Shown piece by piece: positions 17,387-25,908 of a DNA stretch of 64,000 nt. Location: contig NZ_FNDQ01000014.1 in NCBI RefSeq assembly GCF_900099675.1, positions 1 through 64,000 on the forward strand. The letters run 5' to 3'. Within the stretch, counting starts at the first letter, position 1, and each line of letters starts with the position of its first letter. The translations under genes were made by a program, and so were the position numbers. The notes under the pieces were generated by a model. It did no database searches, was not told where the DNA came from, and saw only the letters and a list, made by a program, of their open reading frames with translations. The stretch is from Myroides phaeus. Its GTDB lineage: Bacteria > Bacteroidota > Bacteroidia > Flavobacteriales > Flavobacteriaceae.

Positions 17387-17568
17387 AGCATAAATAAAAC
17401 CTCTAAAATAGACCTTGTTTACGCTATTATTGTTTATTTCTGAATGCTATAAAATGTCGCAATTCACGAATATTAGGTAAATAAAAGCCAAAATATTCAA
17501 ATATTATAAATGACTTTTTTACATTTACCCTTGAGAAAAACACACAAAATCAATTTAATAAACAACCT

Positions 17569-20211
17569 ATGCTGAAAAAAATATTTCCATTGGCATTACT
17601 TTTTACTTCGTCAATGTTTGGCCAAGTTGCAAAAGACACACTTTGGGTAGATTCTTTCGACTACAAAGTAGCTAAAAAAGAAGCGAAAGCGTTTAAACTT
17701 ATCAAGCCAATCAAAGGTCAAGAGTTAAGCATCATTGAAACATTTGACGCGAAAACTAAAAAAATTCAAACGAAAGGAAAAGGTATTGTTCAAGATGATT
17801 CAAGCATACTTTATAGTGGTAATGTAGAAAACTTCTCTCCTCAAGGAAAGTTAGAATCTACTTATGTATATGACAACAACGGTCAATTGATCAAAATAAA
17901 CTCTATCAACCAATTTACAGGAGAAAAATACGAAGGTACTTTCCAAGATGGTTCATTATACAATGGTGAAGTATTCCAAAGATGGTCTAATGTATTCATC
18001 AAAATGAAAGCTGTAGATGGTCTTTTCAGAGAATATGAAATCATCAATCCTGCAAACGCTAAAAATCGCCAAGCATTTATATTTGACGAAGAAAACGTAA
18101 TTACTGAAGAGCAATTCTATGATGTAAATGGTGCATTAACGCATAGTGCTTCTTACGAAAATGGTAGCCCTTATAACGGTACTGCATCTGCTATTAACTA
18201 CGAGAAATTCGGTGTTAAAGAGATCAATATTTACGAAGATGGAAACTTAGTTGGTAATAAATCTTTCTACTCAACTGGTCAGACAAAGTCTGAAGCGGTA
18301 ATTAATAGCGACCTACGTGTAGAGAACTTCTTTGCTAAAAATGGACAAAAACTTGGGGAATATAAACTTCGTTATAGTGATGCAGAGTATGTAGGTGAAC
18401 AAGAAGGAATTATTTACTACTTTAACTACAACGGAAACGAAGATGATATTGCTTCTGCTTATCACTTTGAAAATAATACTATTCGCAAAGTTGATGAGTA
18501 TTACGTAAATACTAAAAACAACTCTCTTAAAGCGGTTACTAACTACAAAGAAGACGGTTCTATAGAGAAAACGGTTTATTATAACGAAAACGGAACTGTA
18601 AAAGGTCAGTTGACATATGATGAATATGGTTATAATCCGTATGAAGGATTGTATGTAGAAGACAATGCAACGACACTTTATAAAGAAGGTAAAATTGTAG
18701 AGAGAACATCTTTCTACGAAAATGGAAAAGTGTTTGAAAAACGCAAAGGAGATACTACTGTTTTTTACGACAAAAAAGGAAAAGAATTAGGACGTGTTAC
18801 ACAAGGAATTGACCCGTATTACGAATTAGAAACGTATATAGATGGTTCTGTATATACCTTATTTGATGACGAAATTTCACAAATTACTTCATACAAAAAA
18901 GGTGAAATGACGTATTCTGCAACTTTTGATGTTGAAAACGGAAAATCAGTAATGTTGTCTGAAACTTTCTATGCTTTTGGAAGCATTTCTAAAATTGTTT
19001 CTTACTACCCTACTGGTGGAAAATACAAAGTTTCTAACTACAATACGCAAGCTTTTTCTATTGAGCCTGCTACAGAAACGTACTATGACAAAGCTGGTAA
19101 AGAAATTGGTGCTTACAACTTTGATACAAAAACAGGTACTTATTACGAGTTTAGCGATAAAGGAGTGATTACTCAAATTGCTAAATTCAACGCTGGAACT
19201 CCTGTTTACAGCAAAAAATATGCTCCTGTAACAAGAGATATGTTTGAAACAAATCCTAAATACTACTTACAAAGTGAGATTGATTACACTAAACAAGGTA
19301 AGTTTTATGATGTTAAAGGAAAATTAGTTTCTACTGTTACTTACAAAAATAATGCTCCTTATAACGGAACTACTTATGTAATTGACGAATACACAATGAC
19401 TGAAACTGTTTATAAAAACGGACAAAAAGTTGGTGTAGAAAGCGTTTACTATTATAGCTACGATTCTGAAAATGAAGGAAACACTATTGCAAGTAAAACA
19501 TATTACGAAAACGGAGAGAAAGTGAAAATTGAAGAGTTTCTTCAAGGAGAACTTCAATCTTCAGGAGAATACAAAGATGATGTATTACACGGAATGTACT
19601 ACTCTTATGACGAGGAAGGTAATGAAGTTTCACGTGTGCAATATAGTGAAGGTATGCCTTACCAAGGAGTCTTAACTGAGCAAACGTGGAATGCGGTTAC
19701 AACAAGTACGTATAGCAATGGAGAATTAAAAGAGATTATCTACAATGACCTAACCACAGGTGTAGTTTTAGCAACTGATACGTATGTTAATGCAGAAACG
19801 CTTAATCGTACTATTGTTGATGCGGAAGGAAATACTGTTTACAAATACACGCTAAAAGAAAACAACCTTGATGGTTTATGCCAATACTTTGAAAAGGGTA
19901 AAGTAAAATACAAAGCCACTTTTAAAGAGGGAATCTTACAAGAAGGAACTGTAGCGGTACAAGATTTGAATTATGCTACTGACAGTTACACTTATGCTGA
20001 AGAAGCAAAAGATAACTTTACGGTTCTTGATCTGAAAAAGAACAAACTGAAAGTGACTATTTATAAGCAAGAGTCTAATGAGAAAATCTACGATATGGAG
20101 GTTAAGATTAAAAAAGCCGACATCAGTGTAGATCCTATCTTATCTAAAAAAATAGACCCTACTAATTTATATCCAGCAAATGAATTATTTTCAACTGCTA
20201 CTTATTGGTAG
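17569..20211 (+). CDS. Large exported YwqK/MORN-like repeat protein
   Basis: An 880-residue protein with a signal peptide (1-18, SSMFGQ). Almost the whole mature part consists of short beta-hairpin repeats of the form Y-x-E/D-N/K-G-x-x-x and YDKKGKELG, which resembles the MORN-variant repeat used in YwqK-type proteins. More than 25 units can be picked out by eye. A repeat-free C-terminal ~90 residues follows. No catalytic motif and no sorting domain (T9SS type) is seen. The protein is probably periplasmic or surface-associated, perhaps a binding scaffold. Database labels of YwqK-family antitoxin for such repeats are not evidence of antitoxin function. It is monocistronic, with a terminator close behind. 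Confidence 0.7.
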   Translation: MLKKIFPLALLFTSSMFGQVAKDTLWVDSFDYKVAKKEAKAFKLIKPIKGQELSIIETFDAKTKKIQTKGKGIVQDDSSILYSGNVENFSPQGKLESTYVYDNNGQLIKINSINQFTGEKYEGTFQDGSLYNGEVFQRWSNVFIKMKAVDGLFREYEIINPANAKNRQAFIFDEENVITEEQFYDVNGALTHSASYENGSPYNGTASAINYEKFGVKEINIYEDGNLVGNKSFYSTGQTKSEAVINSDLRVENFFAKNGQKLGEYKLRYSDAEYVGEQEGIIYYFNYNGNEDDIASAYHFENNTIRKVDEYYVNTKNNSLKAVTNYKEDGSIEKTVYYNENGTVKGQLTYDEYGYNPYEGLYVEDNATTLYKEGKIVERTSFYENGKVFEKRKGDTTVFYDKKGKELGRVTQGIDPYYELETYIDGSVYTLFDDEISQITSYKKGEMTYSATFDVENGKSVMLSETFYAFGSISKIVSYYPTGGKYKVSNYNTQAFSIEPATETYYDKAGKEIGAYNFDTKTGTYYEFSDKGVITQIAKFNAGTPVYSKKYAPVTRDMFETNPKYYLQSEIDYTKQGKFYDVKGKLVSTVTYKNNAPYNGTTYVIDEYTMTETVYKNGQKVGVESVYYYSYDSENEGNTIASKTYYENGEKVKIEEFLQGELQSSGEYKDDVLHGMYYSYDEEGNEVSRVQYSEGMPYQGVLTEQTWNAVTTSTYSNGELKEIIYNDLTTGVVLATDTYVNAETLNRTIVDAEGNTVYKYTLKENNLDGLCQYFEKGKVKYKATFKEGILQEGTVAVQDLNYATDSYTYAEEAKDNFTVLDLKKNKLKVTIYKQESNEKIYDMEVKIKKADISVDPILSKKIDPTNLYPANELFSTATYW

Positions 20212-20243
20212 TAAATAAACGAATAATTCAATTGAATTTATAC

Positions 20244-20278
20244 AACACAGCTATCTTAGGATAGCTGTGTTTTTTTAT
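20244..20278 (+). terminator. Terminator of the repeat-protein gene
   Basis: A 12-bp perfect stem (20244-20255 with 20260-20271), TTAG loop and a run of T, 33 bases after the stop. Confidence 0.9.
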
Positions 20279-20467
20279 GCCTATATCTGATTGTTTCAAC
20301 TGGCAATAATGCCAACGAGATGTAAGGTATAAACCTATTTTGTTTTTTGTGCTCTCGCCTTTATAACAACAAACTACTTGTTATTTTCCACTTAAAGATA
20401 GTTTTTTAGTGTACAAAGGCTATTTTCTGTATCATAGTAAACACGAGGCTTACACGAGTTTTGTTTA

Positions 20468-20573
20468 TACCATGTTCGACACAAGTTCGACACAACGCCC
20501 ACATTCGCTCGGAAACAGGGGGTGTTTTCCGAACATCTCTCGAATTTGTGTGGTGTCAGTGTCGAACATGGTA
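20468..20573. repeat. 15-bp inverted repeat with internal hairpin
   Basis: TACCATGTTCGACAC (20468-20482) and its exact complement (20559-20573) enclose 76 bases. Inside lie a second GTTCGACACAA copy and a stem TCGGAAA/TTTCCGA. The whole could fold as a branched hairpin or cruciform. Confidence 0.6.
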
Positions 20574-20880
20574 CGACTATGATTAAAACCATAGTTGCGT
20601 AATAATAAACGAATGCTACTGTTTTACAAAAATATCAAAGAATTTAGCCAGCTTGTATTGGGTTGATAAGCAGAACAAATGTCTGTTATATCTAATGCAA
20701 AAGTAGGAATAGCTCAAACATAGAAATTGACAAAGCGGTTATTCTGACATCATTTGCTATCATCTGCTATCAAATGACATCATCTGCACTATAAACTCCG
20801 TCCCACTTTTGTACATAATTTTCTCCAAACCCTTATGAACAAAGGGATTGAAAGGGTTTTAAATGACATTTAGTCGTAAA

Positions 20881-20974
20881 TAAGCCGTAAATAAGTCGTA
20901 ATTACCTCACCTAAAGGCCTTTTTCGCGAACGAATTACGACTTAATTCCGAGGTAATTCCGACTTAATGCCGTA
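20881..20974. repeat. Competing inverted repeats (TAAGTCGTAATT family)
   Basis: TAAGTCGTAATT (20892-20903) is exactly complementary to 20933-20944. A longer imperfect pairing joins 20881-20908 with 20950-20974, including AATTACCTC/GAGGTAATT. The two pairings share the left arm and are mutually exclusive. Four near-direct copies of taaGYCGtaa-like words also occur across 20871-20974. Confidence 0.55.
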
Positions 20975-21011
20975 TGAGATAGTGATAAGATAATCTTCTT
21001 ATCATCTGCTT

Positions 21012-21299
21012 TTGTTTTTTATTCCGAAAGATTACAAGCAAGCTTCGTTACATATTAGCACTTGGTTTTTATTGCCGAATGCCTTTTCTATACCCCCCAT
21101 TCAATATGAAGAAATTATTGATTTTAATTCTGAAAATAACCTTGTAGAAGAACACCTGTGGCACAACATTTGTCCTATGAATAATGTATTAACTTTTTTA
21201 ATTGTTGAAATACGATTTTATGATACTGATGCCAAAGGTGTAAAATTGTTACTCAACTCTAAAGCATACAACCCAAGTATGCTTGTTGCGATAAAGTAA
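21012..21299 (+). CDS. Doubtful ORF, possibly the 3' remnant of a gene
   Basis: A 95-codon open frame with no recognised domain and no clear ribosome binding site. The C-terminal part (VEIRFYDTDAKGVKLLLNSK) looks more protein-like than the N-terminal part. A weak terminator follows. It may be a decayed or truncated gene, or noncoding. I include it only because the frame is open and followed by a terminator. Confidence 0.25.
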   Translation: MFFIPKDYKQASLHISTWFLLPNAFSIPPIQYEEIIDFNSENNLVEEHLWHNICPMNNVLTFLIVEIRFYDTDAKGVKLLLNSKAYNPSMLVAIK

Positions 21300-21321
21300 C
21301 CTACTTTTTATTTACAAACGA

Positions 21322-21360
21322 GAAAAGCCTGTAATCTTCATTATGGGCTTTTTGTTTTCT
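21322..21360 (+). terminator. Weak terminator before the hydrolase operon
   Basis: AAAAGCC and GGCTTTT arms with a T-rich tail, around 21323-21355. The stem is short with a large loop. Confidence 0.45.
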
Positions 21361-21440
21361 TATTGCCAGTTAGTTTATTATTGTTTATTTTTAAAAACTA
21401 CTAATAGCTAATCTATTGGTAGCAACTAACCTAACCAACT

Positions 21441-22355
21441 ATGAAAAAACTACTACACACACTTATCTTGTGTTTAGCAATTGCACCTGCTTTTGCCCAA
21501 ACACAAACCATCGATATTGATGCAGAATTACAAGGCGATTTATACAAAGCAAAATCAGAAAGCAAGCAGTTAGCTATTATCATTGCAGGTTCTGGACCTA
21601 CTGATAGAAATGGAAATAGCCTTCCTTCTTTGAATGCTAATTCCTACAAACTATTAGCTGAGGGGTTACAACAAGAGGGTATTAATGTCTTTACTTTTGA
21701 CAAACGCATTATCGCTAAATTGAAGAATAATACCATTAAAGACTATACACCCGACTTTGACGAAAATGTAAAAGACGTAAACCTCATCATTGCTCATTTT
21801 AAAAATCAATACCCTTCTATCACTTTAATCGGACATAGTGAAGGTGCGTTGGTGGCAAATCTGGCTACTATTCAAAATAAAGAAGTAACACATTTTGTTT
21901 CTCTACAAGGTGCGGGAGAGTCGATAGACCAAATAATGGATTGGCAATTGATAAAACAAATGCCTTTTTTCGAAACACAGATTAAAGCGATTCACGCACA
22001 ACTGAAAAGTGGTAAACCTGCTACTGATATTCCGCCAATGCTACAAGGATTGTATAATCCAGGCAATCAAGCGTATTTAATTTCGTGGATGAAATACAAT
22101 CCGACAGAAGAAATTAAAAAAGTAAAAGTACCCGTACTTATTGTTCAAGGAGATAAAGATTTGCAAGTGGTTACTGAACAAGGAGAACTCCTTAAAAAAG
22201 CGTTACCAACAGCTACTTTAACAACCATAAAAGGGATGAATCACGTATTGAAAACAGTAGAGAAGGACGAAGAAAACTTAGCTACTTATAGCAAACCATT
22301 GCTACCGTTACACAAAGAGATTGTACCACTTATTGCTAACTTTATTAAACAGTAA
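21441..22355 (+). CDS. Exported alpha/beta hydrolase
   Basis: A 304-residue serine hydrolase with a signal peptide (1-19, PAFAQ). Nucleophile elbow GHSEG (Ser near 134), acid in VQGDKDLQVV and catalytic His in KGMNHVLK complete the triad. The oxyanion region is IIAGSGPTDRNG. It resembles the S9/YqiA-like periplasmic peptidase or esterase group. Substrate is unknown. DUF3784 and SdpI-family genes follow within 5 and 7 bases, so the three form an operon. Confidence 0.88.
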   Translation: MKKLLHTLILCLAIAPAFAQTQTIDIDAELQGDLYKAKSESKQLAIIIAGSGPTDRNGNSLPSLNANSYKLLAEGLQQEGINVFTFDKRIIAKLKNNTIKDYTPDFDENVKDVNLIIAHFKNQYPSITLIGHSEGALVANLATIQNKEVTHFVSLQGAGESIDQIMDWQLIKQMPFFETQIKAIHAQLKSGKPATDIPPMLQGLYNPGNQAYLISWMKYNPTEEIKKVKVPVLIVQGDKDLQVVTEQGELLKKALPTATLTTIKGMNHVLKTVEKDEENLATYSKPLLPLHKEIVPLIANFIKQ

Positions 22356-22359
22356 ATAA

Positions 22360-22785
22360 ATGATTCCGTTTATAGTTACCGCAGCAATATTATTTGCACT
22401 TAGCTTCATTTTAACTGTTGATAATGCCGACGGATTATTATCTGGTTATAATACGTTATCAGATGAGCGAAAAGCAAAGTATGACATTCATAAAATTGTT
22501 CCGTTTACAAATAACTTACTAAGAATTTCGGCTGGCTTTATTTTACTGGGAGGAGCACTTGCTAATTTTTTTGATAGCGGAATTATAGGGATAATTTCGA
22601 TTATATACCTTCCTGTGCTAATTCTTATTGGAGGTGGAATTTACAGTAGATTCCAACATACGACTGACCCGATTCGTCTGTATGAAAAAATCTTATATAC
22701 AGCAATTATTGCTTTAATGATTTATCTAACTGTCACTATTCAATGGAGTGAAGTAACCTTAGAATCATTGACAACAGCTAATTAA
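22360..22785 (+). CDS. DUF3784 membrane protein
   Basis: A 141-residue protein with four predicted TM helices. The N-terminal motif LLSGYNTLSDERKAKYDIHKI is cut here to its core GYNTLSDERKAKYD, the hallmark of DUF3784. Function is unknown. It sits between the hydrolase and an SdpI-like protein. Both DUF3784 and SdpI-like proteins recur in Gram-positive immunity-type loci, but no toxin gene is visible here. Confidence 0.82.
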   Translation: MIPFIVTAAILFALSFILTVDNADGLLSGYNTLSDERKAKYDIHKIVPFTNNLLRISAGFILLGGALANFFDSGIIGIISIIYLPVLILIGGGIYSRFQHTTDPIRLYEKILYTAIIALMIYLTVTIQWSEVTLESLTTAN

Positions 22786-22791
22786 ATACGT

Positions 22792-23130
22792 ATGATTATT
22801 TTAATAATAACATCTGTTATCTTTATTCTGTTAGGACTTATTTGTCCACAAATTAAAACGATAAATGGTTTTATAGGTTATAAAACTTATCGTGCTATGA
22901 AAAACCAACGCAATTGGGAGTTTGCACAAAAATATAGTGGTAAACTAATGCTTTATTTTGGTGCTACCTCAGCTATTTATACTGTCTTAGCCTATCTATT
23001 TCCAATGTTATATATTGGCGAGAGTTTGTATTTTGTAGTACTCACACTTTATATGGCATTCCTTATTTACAAAACAGAAACTGCTTTAAAAAAGATAGAA
23101 CAAGAAGGTAATGATTATAAAGACTTTTAA
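22792..23130 (+). CDS. SdpI family membrane protein
   Basis: A 112-residue protein with three TM helices. The segment GFIGYKTYRAMKNQRNWEFAQK is the conserved SdpI/YhfL motif (core IGYKTYRAMKN). In Bacillus, SdpI gives immunity to the SdpC toxin, but most family members are of unknown function. It is the last gene of the hydrolase-DUF3784-SdpI operon. Confidence 0.82.
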   Translation: MIILIITSVIFILLGLICPQIKTINGFIGYKTYRAMKNQRNWEFAQKYSGKLMLYFGATSAIYTVLAYLFPMLYIGESLYFVVLTLYMAFLIYKTETALKKIEQEGNDYKDF

Positions 23131-23210
23131 TAGATATCTATTTCACCAACGTTATTATAAAATATCGTATTAAAAAAATATTACATTTAACATAAATTTA
23201 AAACAATAAA

Positions 23211-23245
23211 AGATATTTTTACATCAGATATTTTTACATCAGATA
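23211..23245. repeat. Tandem 15-bp duplication
   Basis: AGATATTTTTACATC occurs twice in direct succession (23211-23225, 23226-23240) and is followed by AGATA. It lies 40-80 bases before the small membrane gene and may change spacing of its promoter elements. Probably slippage. Confidence 0.7.
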
Positions 23246-23287
23246 ATTTATTAACACTCCAAAAAAGTAAAACAATAACTATTAATT

Positions 23288-23503
23288 ATGAACAAAAAAT
23301 CATTAATCCCTATACTGAGTCTTGTTATTCTATATAGCTTTTACAACCTATATTTCGTAGAAAATGAGATCAGCCTTTTAGATTATAAATTCTATTTAAA
23401 AGACCTCAATTTTTATGTCTATTTTCTAATCTCTTTATTCTTTGATTTAATTCTAATCTACTCTTTAGTATTTAGAAAAAATAAGAAAACAACGACTATT
23501 TAA
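23288..23503 (+). CDS. Small uncharacterised membrane protein
   Basis: A 71-residue protein with two hydrophobic helices (~7-24 and ~41-61) and a basic C terminus (RKNKKTTTI). No family recognised. A good palindromic terminator follows, supporting real transcription. Confidence 0.5.
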   Translation: MNKKSLIPILSLVILYSFYNLYFVENEISLLDYKFYLKDLNFYVYFLISLFFDLILIYSLVFRKNKKTTTI

Positions 23504-23543
23504 TAGCATTATCCAAAAAGACATTCCTCAAAAACATATACAG

Positions 23544-23572
23544 AAAAAGCCGCTATATAGCGGCTTTTTTAT
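23544..23572. terminator. Bidirectional palindromic terminator
   Basis: A perfect 26-bp palindrome (23544-23569) with A-run and T-run ends, between the convergent small membrane gene and radical SAM gene. It can serve both strands. Confidence 0.85.
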
Positions 23573-23588
23573 ATCATTCAATCTCTAT

Positions 23589-25787
23589 TTATAACACCAA
23601 TAAGGCCATATCTCTCAAGGCTTGTGCTGGTTTTGAATACCAAAATGGTTCAAAGTCTTCATTGGTAAACTCCTCAAAACTCTTCTTCATTTCTTGATAT
23701 GTCATCGTTTGTGATGCTTTTTCTTTTAGCTGTTCAACAAACTGTACAAACCAATCTCCTACTACTCTATCAACATCTACTGTTACTGTTTCTTTCTTAG
23801 TGTAAAAAATCAACTGTGCCATTTCAAATACTCTACCCTTCTTCTTTTTCTCGAAATATTCAACAAAAGGAAAAGTTCCCAACCAACATACTTTTTGATT
23901 TGGTTTAAACACAGGCAACGGCTCGTTATTCAAACAACTAAATATATAATCTGGCTGAATACTTGTACGGGGTACTTTGAAATCAAACCACTCGTTTAAT
24001 GGCCAGTCAAAACACATACCGTGCATATAGTTAAACAGCGATTTCTTTAATCCAAATGAAAACTTATCGTGTATAGCACCACTCATTTCTTCGTGTGGTA
24101 CATCGTTATTAGCAAAACTTCCTTCTTCTTGTAAAAGACTGTTTACTTTGTATTTTTCAGGATTCATTCCCACTGGCGAGTGGGCTGTCATTGCAAATTG
24201 ATGCCAGAAACCAGACTGCATTACTCCAGCTTCAAATAGCTGACGTACCATCTCTAAACTGTCTATCGTTTCTTGAGCTGTTTGCGTTGGGAAACCATAC
24301 ATCAAATACGCGTGAACTAACACACCAGCTTCTGTAAAGTTTCTATTCACACGGGCTACTTGTTCTACCGTTACTCCTTTGTCAATTAATTTCAACAAAC
24401 GGTCTGAGGCAACTTCTAATCCCCCTGAAACAGCAATACAACCTGATGCTTTTAGCAATAAACACAAATCACGCGTAAAGCTCTTTTCAAAGCGAATATT
24501 TGTCCACCACGTTACGGTTAGCTTTCTACGCAAGATTTCTAAAGCAACTTCACGCATTAAAGCTGGTGGCGCTGCTTCGTCTACAAAGTGAAAACCTGTT
24601 TCCCCTGTTTGCTCAATCAACGTTTGCATTCTATCAACAATCTGCTTGGCTGCAATTGGCTCATATACCTTGATATAGTCTAAACTAATATCACAGAAAG
24701 TACATTTACCCCAATAACAACCGTGTGCCATTGTTAGTTTATTCCATCGCCCATCACTCCACATTCGGTGCATCGGATTGACAATTTCAATAACTGATAT
24801 ATACTCCGTCAATGGTAAATCTGAATAATCAGGTGTTCCCACTTCCGATTGTTTGTAGTCGCGTTTCAATGGGTTGTTGATATAAACCACCTCATTGTCT
24901 TTGGCAACTAACGTACGCTTTAATTCCTCTTGTGAAATCTTCCCTTCTACATATAAAATCAAGTTCTCCAAAGGAGCCTCACCATCGTCTAAAGTAATGA
25001 AATCAAAAAACTCAAATACCCTTACGTCTTTTAACGAACGTAGTTCTGTATTTGGAAAACCACCGCCCATAGTAATCTTGATGTGAGGATGGTGTTTTTT
25101 AATCCACTGTGCACAGCGAAAACTACTGTATAAATTTCCAGGGAAAGGCACTGAAAACCCGACAATCTTAGGATTAGACTTGTCGATTATTTTAGACAAT
25201 AGAGCAACTGTAATTTCGTCGATATACGTCAACGGTTGTTGTAACGCATTATATAGTTCGTCAAAAGAATGAGCAGAACGACCTAATCGTTCAGCATAAC
25301 GACTAAAACCAAAATTACTATCAACAGTTTCTACAATTAAGTCAGAAATATCTTCTAAATAAAGCGTTGCTAAGTGCTTGGCTTTATCAATAATTCCCAT
25401 TGTTCCAAACGCCCATTCTAACTCCTCCAACTGCTCAAAACGAGAAGCACGAGGCAAATAGTCCTCTTGAACAATAGCGTGAGCTAAAGTAGGATTCTTC
25501 CCTTGTAAGAAAGCAATAACAGGACCAATTGTAGCAATGTAATCCTCTTCTAACGCTAAGATACGATGGGTATTAGCAGATACCTCTTCTGTGTGTTCGT
25601 GAATATAGTCAAACAACTGCTTTAACCCTTCTGTACTAAATAAGGTTAATATAACTTCTATCCCTAAATCCGATTGATAAGCCGATATGTCAAGGGTATT
25701 CAAAAATCCTTTGATATAGGCTGTTGCAGGATATGGAGTGTTAAGTTGTGTAAAAGGAGGGGTTATAAAAGTAATTGTTGTATTCAC
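23589..25787 (-). CDS. B12-binding-domain radical SAM protein
   Basis: A large enzyme of 732 residues. An N-terminal cobalamin-binding-like Rossmann domain (to ~300, with VGFSVPF and MGGGFPNTEL) lacks an obvious DxHxxG. The radical SAM core follows. The cluster cysteines are spaced CX4CX2C (CYWGKCTFC, residues 370-378 counted from the upstream ATG), not the standard CX3CX2C. I chose the GTG at 25787: the upstream ATG at 25826 lies before or inside a TATCTTTG -7 box (on plus, 25810-25817), so a transcript would begin after it. The reaction is unknown. Relatives include methyltransferases and oxidative cyclases. Confidence 0.8.
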   Translation of the reverse strand: MNTTITFITPPFTQLNTPYPATAYIKGFLNTLDISAYQSDLGIEVILTLFSTEGLKQLFDYIHEHTEEVSANTHRILALEEDYIATIGPVIAFLQGKNPTLAHAIVQEDYLPRASRFEQLEELEWAFGTMGIIDKAKHLATLYLEDISDLIVETVDSNFGFSRYAERLGRSAHSFDELYNALQQPLTYIDEITVALLSKIIDKSNPKIVGFSVPFPGNLYSSFRCAQWIKKHHPHIKITMGGGFPNTELRSLKDVRVFEFFDFITLDDGEAPLENLILYVEGKISQEELKRTLVAKDNEVVYINNPLKRDYKQSEVGTPDYSDLPLTEYISVIEIVNPMHRMWSDGRWNKLTMAHGCYWGKCTFCDISLDYIKVYEPIAAKQIVDRMQTLIEQTGETGFHFVDEAAPPALMREVALEILRRKLTVTWWTNIRFEKSFTRDLCLLLKASGCIAVSGGLEVASDRLLKLIDKGVTVEQVARVNRNFTEAGVLVHAYLMYGFPTQTAQETIDSLEMVRQLFEAGVMQSGFWHQFAMTAHSPVGMNPEKYKVNSLLQEEGSFANNDVPHEEMSGAIHDKFSFGLKKSLFNYMHGMCFDWPLNEWFDFKVPRTSIQPDYIFSCLNNEPLPVFKPNQKVCWLGTFPFVEYFEKKKKGRVFEMAQLIFYTKKETVTVDVDRVVGDWFVQFVEQLKEKASQTMTYQEMKKSFEEFTNEDFEPFWYSKPAQALRDMALLVL

Positions 25788-25809
25788 AGTGTTTCCAAAT
25801 TTGGGCGCA

Positions 25810-25817
25810 AAGATACT
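25810..25817 (-). promoter_or_regulatory. -7 box of the radical SAM gene
   Basis: TATCTTTG on the minus strand fits TAnnTTTG. It lies inside the first codons of the longest open frame, arguing for the downstream GTG start at 25787. Confidence 0.5.
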
Positions 25818-25908
25818 ACTATTCAAAATAGGAATAAAATATATTAACCCAACGTTAAAGGATACCCTACCCCGTTTTATTTTTTTAAATTAGCAAAAAA
25901 TAATAACT

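Larger units (their letters stand above)
20279..21011. other. Structured noncoding region with several inverted repeats
   Basis: About 730 bases without a credible gene. It contains a 15-bp inverted repeat (20468-20482 / 20559-20573) enclosing further hairpins, and ATC-TGC-rich short repeats at 20747-20791. It also has arms AAACCCTT/AAGGGTTT (20827-20834/20852-20859) and competing inverted repeats at 20881-20974. Base composition is locally less AT-rich than neighbouring intergenic DNA. It may be a mobile-element remnant or a structured RNA region. Nothing here is identified. Confidence 0.5.

Noticed and set aside
20392-20592. 66-codon minus-strand frame across the inverted repeats.
   Set aside because: It merely reads through palindromic sequence, with no start signal or protein-like composition.
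20747-20791. Short ATC-TGC-type repeats suggesting a CRISPR-like array.
   Set aside because: Units are under 12 bases, irregular, without uniform spacers, and no cas gene is present.
21158-21174. TGGCAC-N7-TTTGT resembling a sigma-54 -24/-12 promoter.
   Set aside because: No upstream 13-mer, -12 C is missing, and it lies inside a doubtful frame 270 bases before the next gene, so chance is likely.
23288-23503. 71-residue ORF next to the radical SAM gene as a RiPP precursor.
   Set aside because: It is a two-TM membrane protein on the opposite, convergent strand with a terminator between; no core-peptide features.
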